In this document: positions 41,220 through 53,143 of the stretch, piece after piece
Layout of the letters: every line of letters begins with the position of its first letter
Position numbering within the stretch: the first letter of the stretch is position 1
NCBI GenBank assembly: GCA_949825045.1
Contig: OX463836.1
Location: forward strand, 14,298,329 to 14,362,328
DNA: 64,000 nucleotides
From: Argyresthia goedartella
Lineage: Eukaryota > Arthropoda > Insecta > Lepidoptera > Argyresthiidae
Reading direction: 5' to 3'
The notes under the pieces: model-generated
The model's database searches: none
What the model saw: only the letters and a program-made list of their open reading frames with translations
Told to the model about the DNA's origin: nothing
Position numbers and translations under genes: made by a program

Positions 41220-42395
41220 TCTCGAGTGATATTATTATGAAACTCGCCTTCGGCTCGTTTCATAGACCCACTCTCGAGTTTTAATGCCCTCCATTATGCA
41301 GCAGTCACATAAACTACTATAATGCGAGATGCATAATCTGCTTCTCTTTTAATTACTGCAAGGAAAGTAGGTGAAACATAAAATTTGTTGATGTATTTCA
41401 AATTTCTGGGTGGTAATGAGCTCTGGTTTACTTTACCGCCTATTTTATTTGTTTTAATGTAATTCTTTATGTCCAGTATTTTTTTTAGGCTTAGCACACA
41501 CAACACTTAACGCGCAAACTGTTTTACTCCATACGGCAATCAGATTAGCCAACGGAACGCATAGTAAAAAAACTTTTTCGGCTATGTTCTTAAATATTTT
41601 TTTAACTCAGCATATCAGGTTTACCAACATATAATTTTGAAATCCTCGCAACGAAGCCCTTTCATCTGATACGTCACACGATACAGTTTTTCAATTTCAA
41701 AATGTATTTGCTTGTAACACGTTCCTGTTTGGGTATCGTACACATACATATGCGTACCTAATTACAACGTAAACGGATCAGAATTCATATTCATATTCTT
41801 TATTGCACAGAAAATAAAGATAAACAGACGGTTACAATAAATGTTATAGGCAAAGGCGAGCTTATCTCTAAAGAGAGATTCTGCGGCAAAAAAGGAGTGT
41901 TTTTGAAACAGGACAGTCCTAGTGTGCAATAAAACTGTATACATACGTACGAAAATTACTTAAAATTAATTAATTAATTTAATTAATAAATTAAAATGTA
42001 AATTAAATATATCTAATAAATAAAATATATTCGGCCGTTGTATACTTTTACACAACTAAAGCAGACACGAGTGATCCTATAATGTTTCCGCTTTTTCTTT
42101 TAAAGGTACGAAACCCTAAAACTATGGAGCGCTAATGGGTAAAACCATAACTGTGCTTGTGCCAAAGGGTATGGGATGAGGCGTACATATTTTATCCAAA
42201 AAATTGAAGACGTCATCTCACACGTTACAAGAAAATTGTATATACAGACGCGCGCATAAATAAGATGTTGTGCCGCGACCACAGGATGTTAACTGTAACT
42301 GGGAAGTGTAGTCATAATTTAAGAGTTTGTTCATGATGGTCATTCTGAACAACTTTCACAATGAATCAAATGATTGGAGCAACTTTATTTTGGGA
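41220..42395. other. Gene-free stretch with a LINE tail
   Basis: A LINE 3'-end fragment lies at 41783-41885 on the minus strand (ATTCATATTCATATTCTTTA, TTGCACAG, AAGGCGAGCTTATCTCTAAA). The ATTCAT repeats are the complement of the ATATGA tail seen at 31690. I see nothing else. Confidence 0.55.
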
Positions 42396-42399
42396 AATA

Positions 42400-42620
42400 T
42401 TAAACTGCACATCGAAAATACTGGTATTTGCACAGCAAATATCAGGGCAAAATGCTGCGGTAGCTTAGGTGCTTATATTCTTCGTGTAAGGTTGAACAAC
42501 AAAAAACAACAACAAAATAAAATATTTAAAAGATAAAAAGTGTTTTTGGTGATCCTTTTTTGCCGGGCAAATCAGTGTTTTTGAAGTGCGATTAAATACT
42601 AGCCCTTTATTTTCCACCAC
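42400..42620 (-). repeat. Dispersed repeat family C copy (reverse)
   Basis: GCACAGCAAATATCAGGGCA, AAATGCTGCGGTAGCTTAGG, then TTGAACAACAAAAAACAAC is reverse-complement family C; AAATCAGTGTTTTTGAAGTG is another landmark. Confidence 0.7.
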
Positions 42621-42889
42621 TCCATACAAATCAACTGACCGCTGGCCCAACATCTATGGGGAAGAGAAAGATTCGGAGAAGTCGGTTTCATAAAACAAAA
42701 ACAAAGTTTGACTACACCTTTCTGTTACACCCTGTATAGCCCGAGAATACTTTATTTAACGATATGCCAGTTAGCGGTCAATGGGCGACGATACATTTTA
42801 TATGAAATGCGGCGGCATATTGATACCCACCCTCGATTGTAATACGAGAGCGATCGAGGCGAATTTGAGACTTAATAAATAGTAATAAT

Positions 42890-43140
42890 AAATATAGCCC
42901 ATTAAAGTTCCCACCGAGGGGCGCAGGCCTTTACCCGGCCACGAGTAAGATTAAGCCATACTCCACCACGCTGGCTCAGCCGGGACCTACTGCGTGTCAT
43001 CCGAAGCACTGAACATCCGAAAATGTACTTAAGATAAATTAATTATCTCATTGGTACACGGTCAGGATTCGAACCTGCATCTCCAATGTGAGTTTGAGAA
43101 GCAAGAGTGAAGCCCATTAGACCACGGAGCTCTTGCTCAT
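42890..43140 (-). mobile_element. SINE-3 copy, longest
   Basis: ATAGCCCATTAAAGTTCCC, GCGCAGGCCTTTACCC, CATACTCCACCACGCTGGCT, ATTAATTATCTCATTGGTAC, ACGGTCAGGATTCGAACCTG and AAGCCCATTAGACCACGGAG. In reverse, the end is tRNA-like (CCGTGGTCTAATGGGCTT as A box, CAGGTTCGAATCC as B box). Confidence 0.78.
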
Positions 43141-43317
43141 TGTAGACTTACTCAAAGTAAATTAAAACAGAGTTTTAAAAGTAGGCGCCACGAGATATGA
43201 GCGCTGGCATTGAATGCGCGCGCAGTAGTCACTTTTCAATATCTGACATATGCGCAGTAAAACCCGCCAACGTCGCCCAGCGCTCTTAATTCGTGTTAGG
43301 AATAAATGCGTTTTTTT

Positions 43318-43502
43318 ATACAGGCACATACATTGCTTCTGACCCCACACTAGGATACCCTGTGTCATGGGAACCAAATCAGCGACATCACACTCACATA
43401 AACATCTAAGACCTAGAGTTACTTTTACTTTATCCCCAGCCGGGGATCGAACCCGGGACCTCTCGCATGGTAGGCAGAGCAACTACCGCTGCGCCACAGA
43501 GG
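43318..43502 (-). mobile_element. SINE-1 copy, best preserved
   Basis: On the minus strand: TCTGTGGCGCAGCGGTAGTT (A box), CTCTGCCTACCATGCGAGAG, CCCGGGTTCGATCCCCGGCT (B box), then GGTCTTAGATGTTTATGTGA, GATGTCGCTGATTTGG, CATGACACAGGGTATCCTAG and AATGTATGTGCCTGTATAAA. The head resembles a tRNA, and the body is shared with six other copies or parts in the window. Confidence 0.88.
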
Positions 43503-43969
43503 CAGTCAAATTGTATTCGAACGATATTTAAACTGTATTTAGTGATGGTATTTGAATGTGTTGATGATGGTGAAAAATATCATGACTATACTTAATAGTT
43601 TCGGCAATGGGGCGATGGCGATAGCGTTGCTCCCTGTCACGCAATACATTATATAGAAAATATTTAAAAACAACCAAAAAAATACACAATGATAAAAACG
43701 AAATTAAAATTGCAATATTACAGCCCAAGTCTCATATTCGTCTGCCCAATTATATACAATTTGTAGAATTGTGCCGCAGAGCATTCGAGAGATTTCGGTA
43801 TGTTGATGCCATTGATTGAAACCGCTTTTCATCATAATTTGATACAGTCGACATACGTACATTCGAGGCTTCGTTGGCAAAGGTGTAGCCAGTTTTTCAA
43901 TCAACCATTTTGCGTGGCAGGGGGCTAGCCTATCGCCACAGCTATGGAGATATGAAGGTTTGGCTTTCC

Positions 43970-45400
43970 TCATTTCCTTCTTTTTAGATTAGTTCACAGT
44001 TAGAAATCCGTACAAATAAAGATTTTTCTTATGAAGAAATAAATACGCGGAAATCGATGTCGTTTCAGTAAAAGGTTATAGTTGTAAAAGTAAAAGAAGA
44101 ATTTTCATAGCCCTTTATATCCTCTAAATCCAGGGCTCAATTAAATTGTGTGAACCGGTTTAAACCGCTTCTGAGCGCCATCCTAGCGCTCCGAGCCAAT
44201 ATCCGTGCATCTAACTCCATTTGGCTAAGTCGCCGGCCTTTGGCGCAATCCGGCCGGCACGAATCCGGTTAGAGGCGGTCGTAACCGGTTAAAACCAGAT
44301 TTAGGGTTCTGAGTAACCAGGTAAATCGTTAAATTGTATTTAGAATCGACGTATGTAGCTGACCTTTTCTAATATCACTACAACTGTCGAATTCGATCTG
44401 AATCAAATATGAGTATGTTGTTTTTTTTATAAATAGTCCTACCTATGTCCTTGTCCAAGGTTCCATCTGTTTCAGGTGTATTTTTTAAGTAAGATGGTAT
44501 GGGACTTTTTATAATTGGATCCAGATTTTGAACTTCATGTTCAATTAATTCAATCAAACGTTAGTAACAAGATTGGAAAATTGGGAAATCGATTTATTTA
44601 CACATTGAGGTGACACCCCTGTAGTCGGACATCTGGTAGTTCTCGCCTGCTGCTAAAAGGTGAAAATATCGATAACATTTGTTATACAAATTTTCCTTAA
44701 CCTTTTTGGAGAAGATCTTTCAAGCGACGTCAAAAAGGAGGAGGTTCTCAATTCGTCTGTTTTGTTTGTGTGTTTGTTACGCGATTACTGCGTCAATTAT
44801 GAACCGATTTTGATGATTCTTGTTTTGATTTATAGTATACTTCAGAGGTGGTCCCATACAAATAATTAAAATCGATTTAGCGCTTTTTGAAAAAATCAAC
44901 AAATACAAAAAGACACAGATGATGTTTTGGTTTGTTGGGTGTCCGTGCAGCAAGTTTTGATGAGGACTTTTCATGTACACAGACTTCAATCGCATTCCGA
45001 CCGGGGAGGAAGAAATAGGGCTTGAACTTGAAGTCGGTTTTTTTTAGTTTTGAACTTGATGAATGATTTATTGTAGTGGGCGTTTCTTGGGGTGGTTTAT
45101 TGTTATAGATATGTATTTTGGTTCTTAAGTTTAGTTATGACGAATCGTTTGGCGGATTAGGGCATTGTATTTTATTGTATTTAATTTAATTGTATAATAT
45201 GTTATTATCATGATTGTAATAATTCAACAGAACCAGGTGTGATCCCACTTTTAAACTATTGTAACATTATTGTAGTGAACTTATTAAACGACTTCCAAGG
45301 AGCTAAAAGGAGGGTTATGTGTTTGACCAATAAGTACATATCAATATATACGTATGTAAATATCTGTATGTTATGATCATTTGTGCTATCAGAACATCTA
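43970..45400. other. Gene-free stretch
   Basis: There are short palindromic motifs around ACCGGTTTAAACCG and AACCGGTTAAAACC (44150-44310), and a degenerate dispersed block (GAACCGATTTTGATGATTCT) near 44800, related to ACTAAACCGATTTTAATAAA near 46515. No gene is recognised. Confidence 0.5.
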
Positions 45401-45850
45401 AAGTACTAATCAGAATTTGACAAATGAGGTGTCGTTAGAAGCGTCTCGATCGTCCACTGGTTATAGGCTATGTGACGTCACAATAAACTCAATGTGGCGC
45501 CCTCTAGAGGGTATAAAATCATGGATTTAAAAAATAAATGAGCAGGGTGGTGTTGGATATCAAATTAAATGGCTTAATTAGAAAATTGCAAATAAATTTA
45601 TATTATTAGCCCTTGCTTGCTGCTTTGCTTCTATTAATTCGATAAATGTAGAGCCAAACACTAATGCTACTTATCACAATTTGATAATTGAGCTATCGTT
45701 AGAGAAGCGTCTTGATCTTCCACTACTTATAAGCTATGTAACATCACACTACATTCAACCTGGCGCCCACTAGAGGGCAAAAGGCTATGGATTAAATAAA
45801 AATAGTTTTTGAACAGGGCCGTGTTGGGTATCAAATTAAACGGCTCGCTT
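45400..45850. repeat. Two diverged direct copies, about 265 bp apart
   Basis: GTCGTTAGAAGCGTCTCGATC, TATAGGCTATGTGACGTCAC, GGCGCCCTCTAGAGGG and GGTGTTGGATATCAAATTAA at 45430-45570 recur, diverged, as CGTTAGAGAAGCGTCTTGATC, TAAGCTATGTAACATCAC, GGCGCCCACTAGAGGG and TGTTGGGTATCAAATTAA at 45695-45840. Confidence 0.75.
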
Positions 45851-46499
45851 TACTTGCATTTGGTCGAAACGGTTGGCGACCGCTACCATCGTTCGCTTAG
45901 CGACAGTAATATCGAACGATGCGCGCTGTAACTAAGTATCGCTAACAAAATCATGAGCGTACAGTGGTAGACAGGAGTCGATGACCACTTTTGCAACGCA
46001 AACGCGTACCCACTGATAGCTGAACGTGGGAGCGACTGTGTATCTGTCCCCCCGACGATGGCGTGAATATGTGCTCTAAAATAACTATAATTTAAAGGGT
46101 GTTATTTTTACGAAAATACTGGTTTTGCCTGACTGAATTACTGAATAGCGACAAAAAATCAGCGCGACTAGAAATACTGGCTTCGTCTGCCAAAATTACT
46201 TAATTCGAGTATAAACATAAAACACAAAACGAGCCTTGGATTTTGTTGTTCTTAGATGTTTAACCACGCCCCCTTTATCGTTCACCTACCCTGACCCACC
46301 ACTTCATCCAGACAGTCTTTATTTAGCCAATAAGCGGTGGGTAAACCAATCAGTAATTTAGTCGCGCAATTCACTCATTCTGTCGCGCAATTCAATTAGT
46401 TTTTTATTCAGTCGTTTTTTTATTCCTCTAATTTAAAACAATTAATGAAGGGTTAAACGTTCTGAAATTCAGTTTACTCGTTTCCCTGTTAAGTTGATA

Positions 46500-46720
46500 A
46501 CTTTCAAACCACTAAACCGATTTTAATAAAACAACGACTACTGAAGTCTACTACTTATACAAAAAATCGCATTAAAATCCGTCCACCCGTTCGGCTGCTA
46601 GAATGCGATGGAGAGACTCAGAAAGACACACACACACACACACACAGACACAGAATATCTCAAAAACCGCGGGCAGTTGGGACGGGTCGCGACTTTGGAC
46701 CTTATGCCATGGTAATAAAA
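46500..46720. repeat. Dispersed repeat with CA microsatellite
   Basis: CTTTCAAACCACTAAACCGA, ATCCGTCCACCCGTTCGGCT, then (AC)n at 46629-46645, and ATCTCAAAAACCGCGGGCAG. It looks like a degraded transposon end. No gene is present. Confidence 0.5.
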
Positions 46721-47284
46721 TTTAAAACCCATAACGGAAAAGTGGCCGCTAGTATTCAAGAGGTTAAACTTATAACACCCTCTTTTTTCGTCGGGGGTTT
46801 ATGGAGCAAATTTTACATCATCGAAAGGCTACTAGAGCCAATTAAACCGAAAGAAGAGACGGCTAATAGAACTGGCATGAAAGAAAAACTCCACTCAGTA
46901 TGACTTCATACTAATCAAGCCGTTGTCTAAAGATACCATGGACAGGGAATCTGTGGAGTAGTCTTTGTGAGATGGAGCGAGTCCTTGACGTCTTTTTATT
47001 ATTTGATTTTGCCAGTGTCAAGTGTATTTGAAAGATCACCATTTGGTCAGACTGGACACTGGAAATTTAGGTCTTGAGAATAATTTGTTCCTCGATAGCA
47101 CTACCCAGGAAGGATGTGAAAGGCTGTGGGATCCAATAATTTCGTTGGGACGCGAGCAAATGCCTCCACGAAGCGTTCAAAACTCTAAAAAACTCTTAAA
47201 CTCTAAACTCTTCTCTGTGTAAAGAAAATATAGAAATAATAAATAAATAAATTAGAAGACAATCTCTGTAAGCTCAACAAGGCT

Positions 47285-47420
47285 TGTGTTATGGGTTCAA
47301 GCCGACGATATATTTAATAGAGATAAATAAAGAAACAAATATTCATGCTCATCACACAAATATTTGCCCTTACCGGGATTCGAACCCAGGACCGTCAGCT
47401 TCGTATGCAGGGTCATATTA
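47285..47420 (-). mobile_element. SINE-2 copy, truncated
   Basis: TCACACAAATATTTGCCCTT, ACCGGGATTCGAACCCAGGA and GCTTCGTATGCAGGGTCA match the tRNA-like head and first body part of 38040-38275. It ends before the A box. Confidence 0.7.
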
Positions 47421-48524
47421 CTCGCATTTGCGTCCACTTTTCGACTTTCAGTAAGAGCAAACCTTTTTTGGTCGGAAACCTTGAGTTTAGAGGTGATTCG
47501 TTAGTATACAAAATATATTATAAATCTACGGTTTCTTTGTTCAAATAGTAGTTGTAATTTCTCCACGCATGGAGATATAAGGTTAGAAAGTCTATTTAAA
47601 TGTATTTATGATAATTAACTTATCTTATTATTGCTCTTTCAGCACCGGACCTCGAATCGAATCGCATTTCCTGCGTGACAGGTAAACGTAAAACCACGGA
47701 TATTCTTGGTTAGTTTCTCGGCATCATAAGAATGTGTGCAAATAAAGTATCGTAAAGAGTTATAATTTCCAATACCGCTCCACAGCTCCCATGTTCCTGC
47801 AGTAGGGATATATTTTTCTCTCGCCCCGAGTCCAAATTGCGGAGCTAATAGAGTATACCTAGCTATACACTCATTTGATGACCCGGATTCTCTCGTTTCA
47901 CTCATTTAACTTGTTGACGTAACACTTACTGGGTTAAATATAGCTGGGGAATGTCAATTTGTATGTTTGTTGTCGATTCGTAGACATTTAGGCCGACTTG
48001 CACCAGACTTTTGACAGCCGCTAAATACAGTACAACACGGTCAAGTTACGGAGTCAAGCACCCGGCTGCCAGGCAATGTTATTGCCTGGCAGCCGGGATC
48101 CCTCCCAGTGACCTCACTGCTCACTACCCAGGATCGCTCTACTCACGAAACTCGCTTCTAGAGTCTTGCCTTGGCGTAGATCGCGCGCCGCGCCCCAGGG
48201 GCGGGACGCGGGGGCGGGATGCACTTTTGCCACAAAACACTAAGCAGTATCGACGAGCGACGAAGCAAGTGCTGCTTGCAAATTACAAATTCCAAATGTC
48301 TTTATTACTGTAGATATTTACATATACTGAGCAATCGTAATTTTTTGCCACTTCTCTACATTGGACCACTGTGGGAGAAGCAGGGCGTAGAAACTCTCAC
48401 AAATTGATTTTTAGATCTCTTTTAACAATTGCTTGTGCTTAACTAATACAAAATATATATAAATATTATTATCATAATAAATAAGGGCAACAAATATAAT
48501 GATTACCATAATATTTTTTTCCAA

Positions 48525-48725
48525 CCCAAAATGGATAAATGAACACCAAAAGTTGCAAAAAATATCAGGGCAAAATACTGCGGTAGCTTAGGTGAAGGGT
48601 AAAGAAGTTTGGTGATCATTTATCCAAACACAATTTGGTGGACATTTATCCATTCTGGCAGTCATTTCGAATTTATTGGTAGTAAAATAGGTGCGTTTTT
48701 GGTAATCGTTTTTAACATAAGCCAT
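48525..48725 (-). repeat. Dispersed repeat family C copy (reverse)
   Basis: AAAAATATCAGGGCAAAATA, CTGCGGTAGCTTAGGTGAAGG, GGTGATCATTTATCCA and AATTTATTGGTAGTAAAATA match the reverse of the 3010-3360 region, including its TTGGTGATCATTT flank. Confidence 0.7.
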
Positions 48726-48835
48726 TAATAAGCAGGAATAAATCATTACAAAATTATTAACAGCAAGGTCTGTGTTGATCCAGATTAACCCCCTTTACAA
48801 GTGCCGCTTTAGACGTTGGGTTAATAATTATAAAA

Positions 48836-49033
48836 CATTTACATACAGGCACATACATTGCTTCTGGCCCCACACTAGGATACACTGTGTCGTGGGAACC
48901 AGAAGCAGCGACTTCACACACATATAAACATCCAAGACCTGGGGTTTATTTTTTTCTCTACCCCCAGCCGGGGATCGAACCCGGGACCTCTCGCATGGTA
49001 GGCACAGCCACAACCCTAGCGCCACAGAGGTCG
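48836..49033 (-). mobile_element. SINE-1 copy
   Basis: Minus strand: TCTGTGGCGCTAGGGTTGTG (A-box region), CCTACCATGCGAGAGGTC, CCCGGGTTCGATCCCCGGCT, CCAGGTCTTGGATGTTTATA, AAGTCGCTGCTTCTGG and GCAATGTATGTGCCTGTATG. Confidence 0.85.
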
Positions 49034-49387
49034 ACATCTCGTTCCTTTACGTAACGAATTAATATGACTGTCCTTGTCACACCGCTCACTCTAGCAAGAA
49101 CTAAATTCAAAAGTGGTTTACCCGAGGCAAGGAGTTTTTGAAAATTGGTCTTTGAAGCCCGCAAGTCGGCCTTAGAAGCGTAAGTAACTAAATAACTTAA
49201 GGGTTAAATGGGAGAAATAAGGGCATTTTTTATCAGATATTGCATCACGTCGTTTCTTATAACTGGTGGCAGCGGCATGTAAAAAAATCATCTCTACCTA
49301 TTTCGGATGATCCGGTAGAGACCAGTGACAGACGTACAGTGGTTCTAAATGGCAATGGACCGGCCCTCTATTAACATAACATAACAC

Positions 49388-49535
49388 TTACATTGCTTCT
49401 GGCCCCACACTGCGTCGTGGGAACAGCGGCTTCACGCACATCCTAGACCTGGGGATTTTTTTTTCTAAGCCGGGATTCGAACTCAGGACTTCTCGCTTGA
49501 GAAGCACAGCCTCGACCGCGACCCCACAGAAGTCG
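49388..49535 (-). mobile_element. SINE-1 copy, deleted
   Basis: The same order as at 48836 but with several internal deletions (TGGCCCCACACTGCGTCGTGG; AGCCGGGATTCGAACTCAGG), so it is an older copy. Confidence 0.7.
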
Positions 49536-49589
49536 CCAATCAGGCGAAAAGTGTTGAAAGGCAAACGTCGGTGAAAATAATTGCGCGGC

Positions 49590-49885
49590 CATCATTCTTC
49601 TTATTTTTATGTTTTAAGTATTTTTGTTGTTCTTACATGTTCAACCTTATACGAAGGATAAAGGGGGCTACACTTCGCTCACCCCCTTTACCCTTCACCT
49701 AAGCTATCGCAGTATTTTGCCCTGATATTTGCTGTGAAAATCAGTATATTTGCTGTGCAAATCTGTATTATTCGCTCACCCCCTTTACCCTTCACCTAAG
49801 CTATCGCAGTATTTTGCCCTGATATTTGCTGTGAAAATCAGTATATTTGCTGTGCAAATCTGTATTATTTGATGTGCAGTTTAAT
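49590..49885 (+). repeat. Family C copy with a 96-bp internal duplication
   Basis: TTACATGTTCAACCTTATAC, the GGGGGCTACACTTCGCTCAC block, CACCTAAGCTATCGCAG and TTTTGCCCTGATATTTGC. The part from TTCGCTCACCCCC is tandemly duplicated (49674 and 49770, exactly 96 bp). Confidence 0.85.
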
Positions 49886-49974
49886 ATTTCCCATTCGTAA
49901 ATAATGAGTCGTATTTCTCAAATGTCCATTGGTTTTGAGTTTATTATCAACCCGTAAGGTTGAAAATAAAGGCG

Positions 49975-50706
49975 GGACAATAGTTGGTTTTTAAACTAGA
50001 CAACTCTTTAAAATAAGGGAGGGATGATAGCTGCTTTTGAAGCTAGACTGACTCTTGTAAATAAGAGGGGGACGATAGCTGCTTTTGGAACTAGACTGAC
50101 TCTTGTAAATAAGAGGGAGACGATAGCGGCTTTTGAAGCTAGACTGACTCTTGTAAATAAGAGGGGGACGATAGCGGCTTTTGAAGCTAGACTGACTCTC
50201 GTAAATAAGAGGGGGACGATAGCAGCTTTTGAAGCTAGACTAACTCTTGTAAATAAGAGGGGGACGATAGCGACTTTTGACGCTAGACTGACTCTTGTAA
50301 ATAAGAGGGGGACGATAGCTGCTTTTGGAACTAGACTGACTCTTGTAAATAAGAGGGAGACGATAGCGGCTTTTGAAGCTAGACTGACTCTTGTAAATAA
50401 GAGGGGGACGATAGCGGCTTTTGAAGCTAGAATGACTCTCGTAAATAAGAGGGGGACGATAGCGGCTTTTGAAGCTAGACTAACTCTTGTAAATAAGAGG
50501 GGGACGATAGCGGCTTTTGAAGCTAGACTGACTCTTGTAAATAAGAGGGGGACGATAGCTGCTTTTGGAACTAGACAGACTCTTGTAAATAAGAGGGGGA
50601 CGATAGCGGCTTTTGAAGCTCGACTGACTCTTGTAAATAAGAGGGGGACGATAGCGGCTTTTGAAGCTAGACTGACTCTTGTAAATAAGAGGGGGACGAT
50701 AGCGGC
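49975..50706. repeat. 48-bp minisatellite, left arm
   Basis: Units of 48 bp contain GACGATAGCGGCTTTTGAAG, CTAGACTGACTCTTG and TAAATAAGAGGGG; about 14 copies follow one or two degenerate units at 49975-50023. A variant unit with GCTGCTTTTGGAACTAG recurs at 50079, 50319 and 50559, exactly 240 bp (five units) apart, showing higher-order duplication. 48 bp is 16 codons, so a 244-codon frame is open by arithmetic alone. The array is cut at 50706 by the BEL element and resumes at 57572. Confidence 0.95.
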
Positions 50707-51244
50707 TGTTCGATTCCAAATCGATATTCGATCGATGGTTTCTGAACGGTCATTTTAATTTGACGTTAGCTGTCAATCTGGCAGTTTTGACAACTGACAG
50801 ACGAAAGCCCTCGCAATGTAAACGCGTTTTGAATGTATTCGGGAAACGGCCATCTGGAATGTATTCGGGATTCCCTCAGGATTGTTAATATAGCTGAGTG
50901 TGCCGTTGTCTCTCGAACCAGATAAAGTTCGGATTTTCGTGCCCGATTTGTATTTACCAGTAGAAACATAACCTGTGTTGGACCCATGTGCGTATTGACG
51001 CTGGCCCGCCAGTCATACCTGGTTGGCTGAAGAACCTGTCTACCAAGAAGAGCCTAGGGTGCACCCGGGCCTTGCAGAGAGACAGGAGGTTGACGGGACC
51101 GAAGCACAGACCAGGTTAGATCTACCCCACATAACTTCAGCTCGGTGAATCGCCGACGTTCATCACTTCTTGGCACCTGATCGTCACGCTACCTCGTAGC
51201 TCATGGGCCCCTACGAGGTCATTAGGTGCTGAGAATCCTGAACA
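50707..51244 (+). repeat. BEL element 5' LTR (538 bp)
   Basis: It starts TGTTCGATTCC and ends CCTGAACA, the usual TG...CA. It contains TAGCTGAGTGTGCCGTTG and AGGAGGTTGACGGGACCGAA. Compared with the 3' LTR there are only a few substitutions, except at 50832-50860, where ATGTATTCGGGA occurs twice around AACGGCCATCTGGA. The 3' LTR has a different 25-bp segment there. Confidence 0.95.
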
Positions 51245-51786
51245 TTTTGGTAGCTAGAGCGTGGCTTCCTGAGATTTGCAGCCGTCAAGGGCTTCAGGAA
51301 AACACGACTTGGGACTATCAGTCTGTAGGTATATAGGCGGTTAGGTAACTGGTTTGTTCCTATATCCACATAGATTGGTAGTATTGTAAGCTATAAGTCT
51401 ATTGCTGGTAGTAGACAGACAGATATTGAATTGAAATTTGCATTGAATTACCAGTTAGTCAATCTATTAGTGGTCTAGTAATGCTATTGAATGAATGTTT
51501 TGGTTAACATAGGTAGTTACATCTATTGATAGCAGGCTATTACATTGTTTTCAGTTTATAGCAATTTATAACTTGAACTAATATTGACTATCTGTGTGTG
51601 TTATAATGATAAAGGGAAACTAAATTGTTATTTACAGAATTTATATAGATATAAAACTCGGTTCCTATTGTTTAAGGAAAACAAAATTGTTTAAGTTATA
51701 GTTTAGGGTTCCCTCGTTTGGGTTATAAACTGGAGGGTCCAATAAAATTGAGTTACTGCAAATTGTGAGTAAGTATCGTTCCGATC
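51245..51786 (+). other. BEL element 5' leader
   Basis: Untranslated leader between the 5' LTR and gag. The primer-binding site should lie just after 51244 (TTTTGGTAGCTAGAGCG); I cannot assign the tRNA. There is no open frame of note, and it is AT-rich at the right. Confidence 0.6.
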
Positions 51787-52416
51787 ATGTCGTTATCTGA
51801 AATCCAGAAGGGTGTTTCTAAGGAACTCAGATGGTTTTCCTCCGCACACGGTCTGATAGACCGTTTAGATAGGCATGATGTGGTATTGGAGCGGTCTATG
51901 GACGTTAAGGAACGTTACAATAGGGTGCTCGAATTGTCCGCGCAGGCGGAATCAGTTGATGGTTGTGCACCTGACAGGCTGTCACGGTTGATAGGGGATG
52001 TCGACCAATGTATGGAGATGGCAGCTGCTATCACGCAGAAGGCTGCGGACATACGTAGACAGCGCGAGTCCAGCCATGATAGTGACATTGAAGCACCTCT
52101 GCCGCATCAGGGATCGGGGTCCAGGTTACCTGCCATAACTATGCCTACCTTTGACGGCGTGTCCGGTGAATGGATGAACTTCATCAATCTGTTCGACAGT
52201 TTGGTGCACATGCGATCGGACATTACCAAGTCTGTCAAGATGGCTCAGCTGGTGGCAGCATTGAGGGGTGAGCCTAGGGAGCTGGTCGCTCATTTGACAG
52301 TTACGGAGGGTAACTATGAGACGGCCAGGCAATTGTTGGTCAGACGTTACCACAACAAACGGAGGTTGGCCGATGCCCAACTGAACCGTTTGTTTAGCAT
52401 CCCGGTTGTGAACTAG
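51787..52416 (+). pseudogene. BEL gag, N-terminal part (stopped early)
   Basis: An open frame from ATG 51787 (MSLSEIQKGVSKELRWFSSA) to TAG at 52414-52416. It shows the N-terminal helical region (ERSMDVKERYNRVLELSAQA) and the conserved gag core of BEL/Pao elements (PAITMPTFDGVSGEWMNFIN, LFDSLVH, MAQLVAALRGEPRELV, ARQLLVRRYHNKR), known as the DUF1759 family. A full gag should run on for several hundred codons to a zinc knuckle. Here it stops after SIPVVN, and the continuation is found only in other frames. Confidence 0.88.
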
Positions 52417-53143
52417 TCGGGGCCATACAGACGGAGGTTTTGAACCCATTGTTGTCCGTCACCAAGGCTCTAGAGAATCTTGGACTTCCGGTTGGTGAAT
52501 GGTCGTACTTACTGTTGTAAATTGTACTTTCCCGCCTACCCGCTGACGTGCAGACTCGTTTCGAACAGTCTCATGGGAGGTCGGCCGAGGACCTGCCCGC
52601 CTTCTCCGGCTTGGTCGGATTTTTGGAAGAGGAGACACGGCATGGGGCCCTGAGAATTCGTTTGCGACTCGGAGCGCAACTCAGGGGCCAACGTCCCCAC
52701 GTGCACAGGGTAGTACTAGGGTGCAGGGCCGCACTCAGGATCATTACATGGGGGGCCCTGAGTTTTCGGTTGCGACTCAGCATCCGACTCAGCGGGACAT
52801 TGGGTGTGTTGAGCAGGCCGTAACGGGCGGGTGGCATAGGACACCTTCGAGCTATGCGGGTGCGGTTCGGACGCCGCCTCAGTTGTCGCCCCGCTCGTCG
52901 CCTCGTCCTCGTCGGTCACATGTGATGTCCCCCCCGCTCATGGAGCGGCCACGGTTGAATTCACGCCCACCCCCCTTTACGGGGCGTCGTAGGGTGGCAA
53001 TGGAACCGGCGCGTGGGCCATTTGTACAATGGGACCCTCTGGCGTATAGCTGCATACCTGATCGGTTACAGGCAGATTGGGGCCCCGGGGGCCCTCGCTA
53101 GGAATTTGCGGCCCAACAATTTGTTGCCCCCCAACCGGAGACG
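52417..53143 (+). pseudogene. BEL gag/protease junction, frames disrupted
   Basis: There are pieces of gag-like sequence in shifting frames (AEDLPAFSGLVGFLEEETRH at about 52575-52640), then a Pro/Arg-rich segment (52850-53090). No CCHC knuckle is readable. GGGGGGCCCTGAG-type runs (GGGGCCCTGAGAATTCG at 52644; GGGGGCCCTGAGTTTTCGG at 52750, about 106 bp apart) suggest a small internal duplication (GCGACTCGGAGC and GCGACTCAGCATC follow). This part is the most damaged in the element. Confidence 0.65.
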
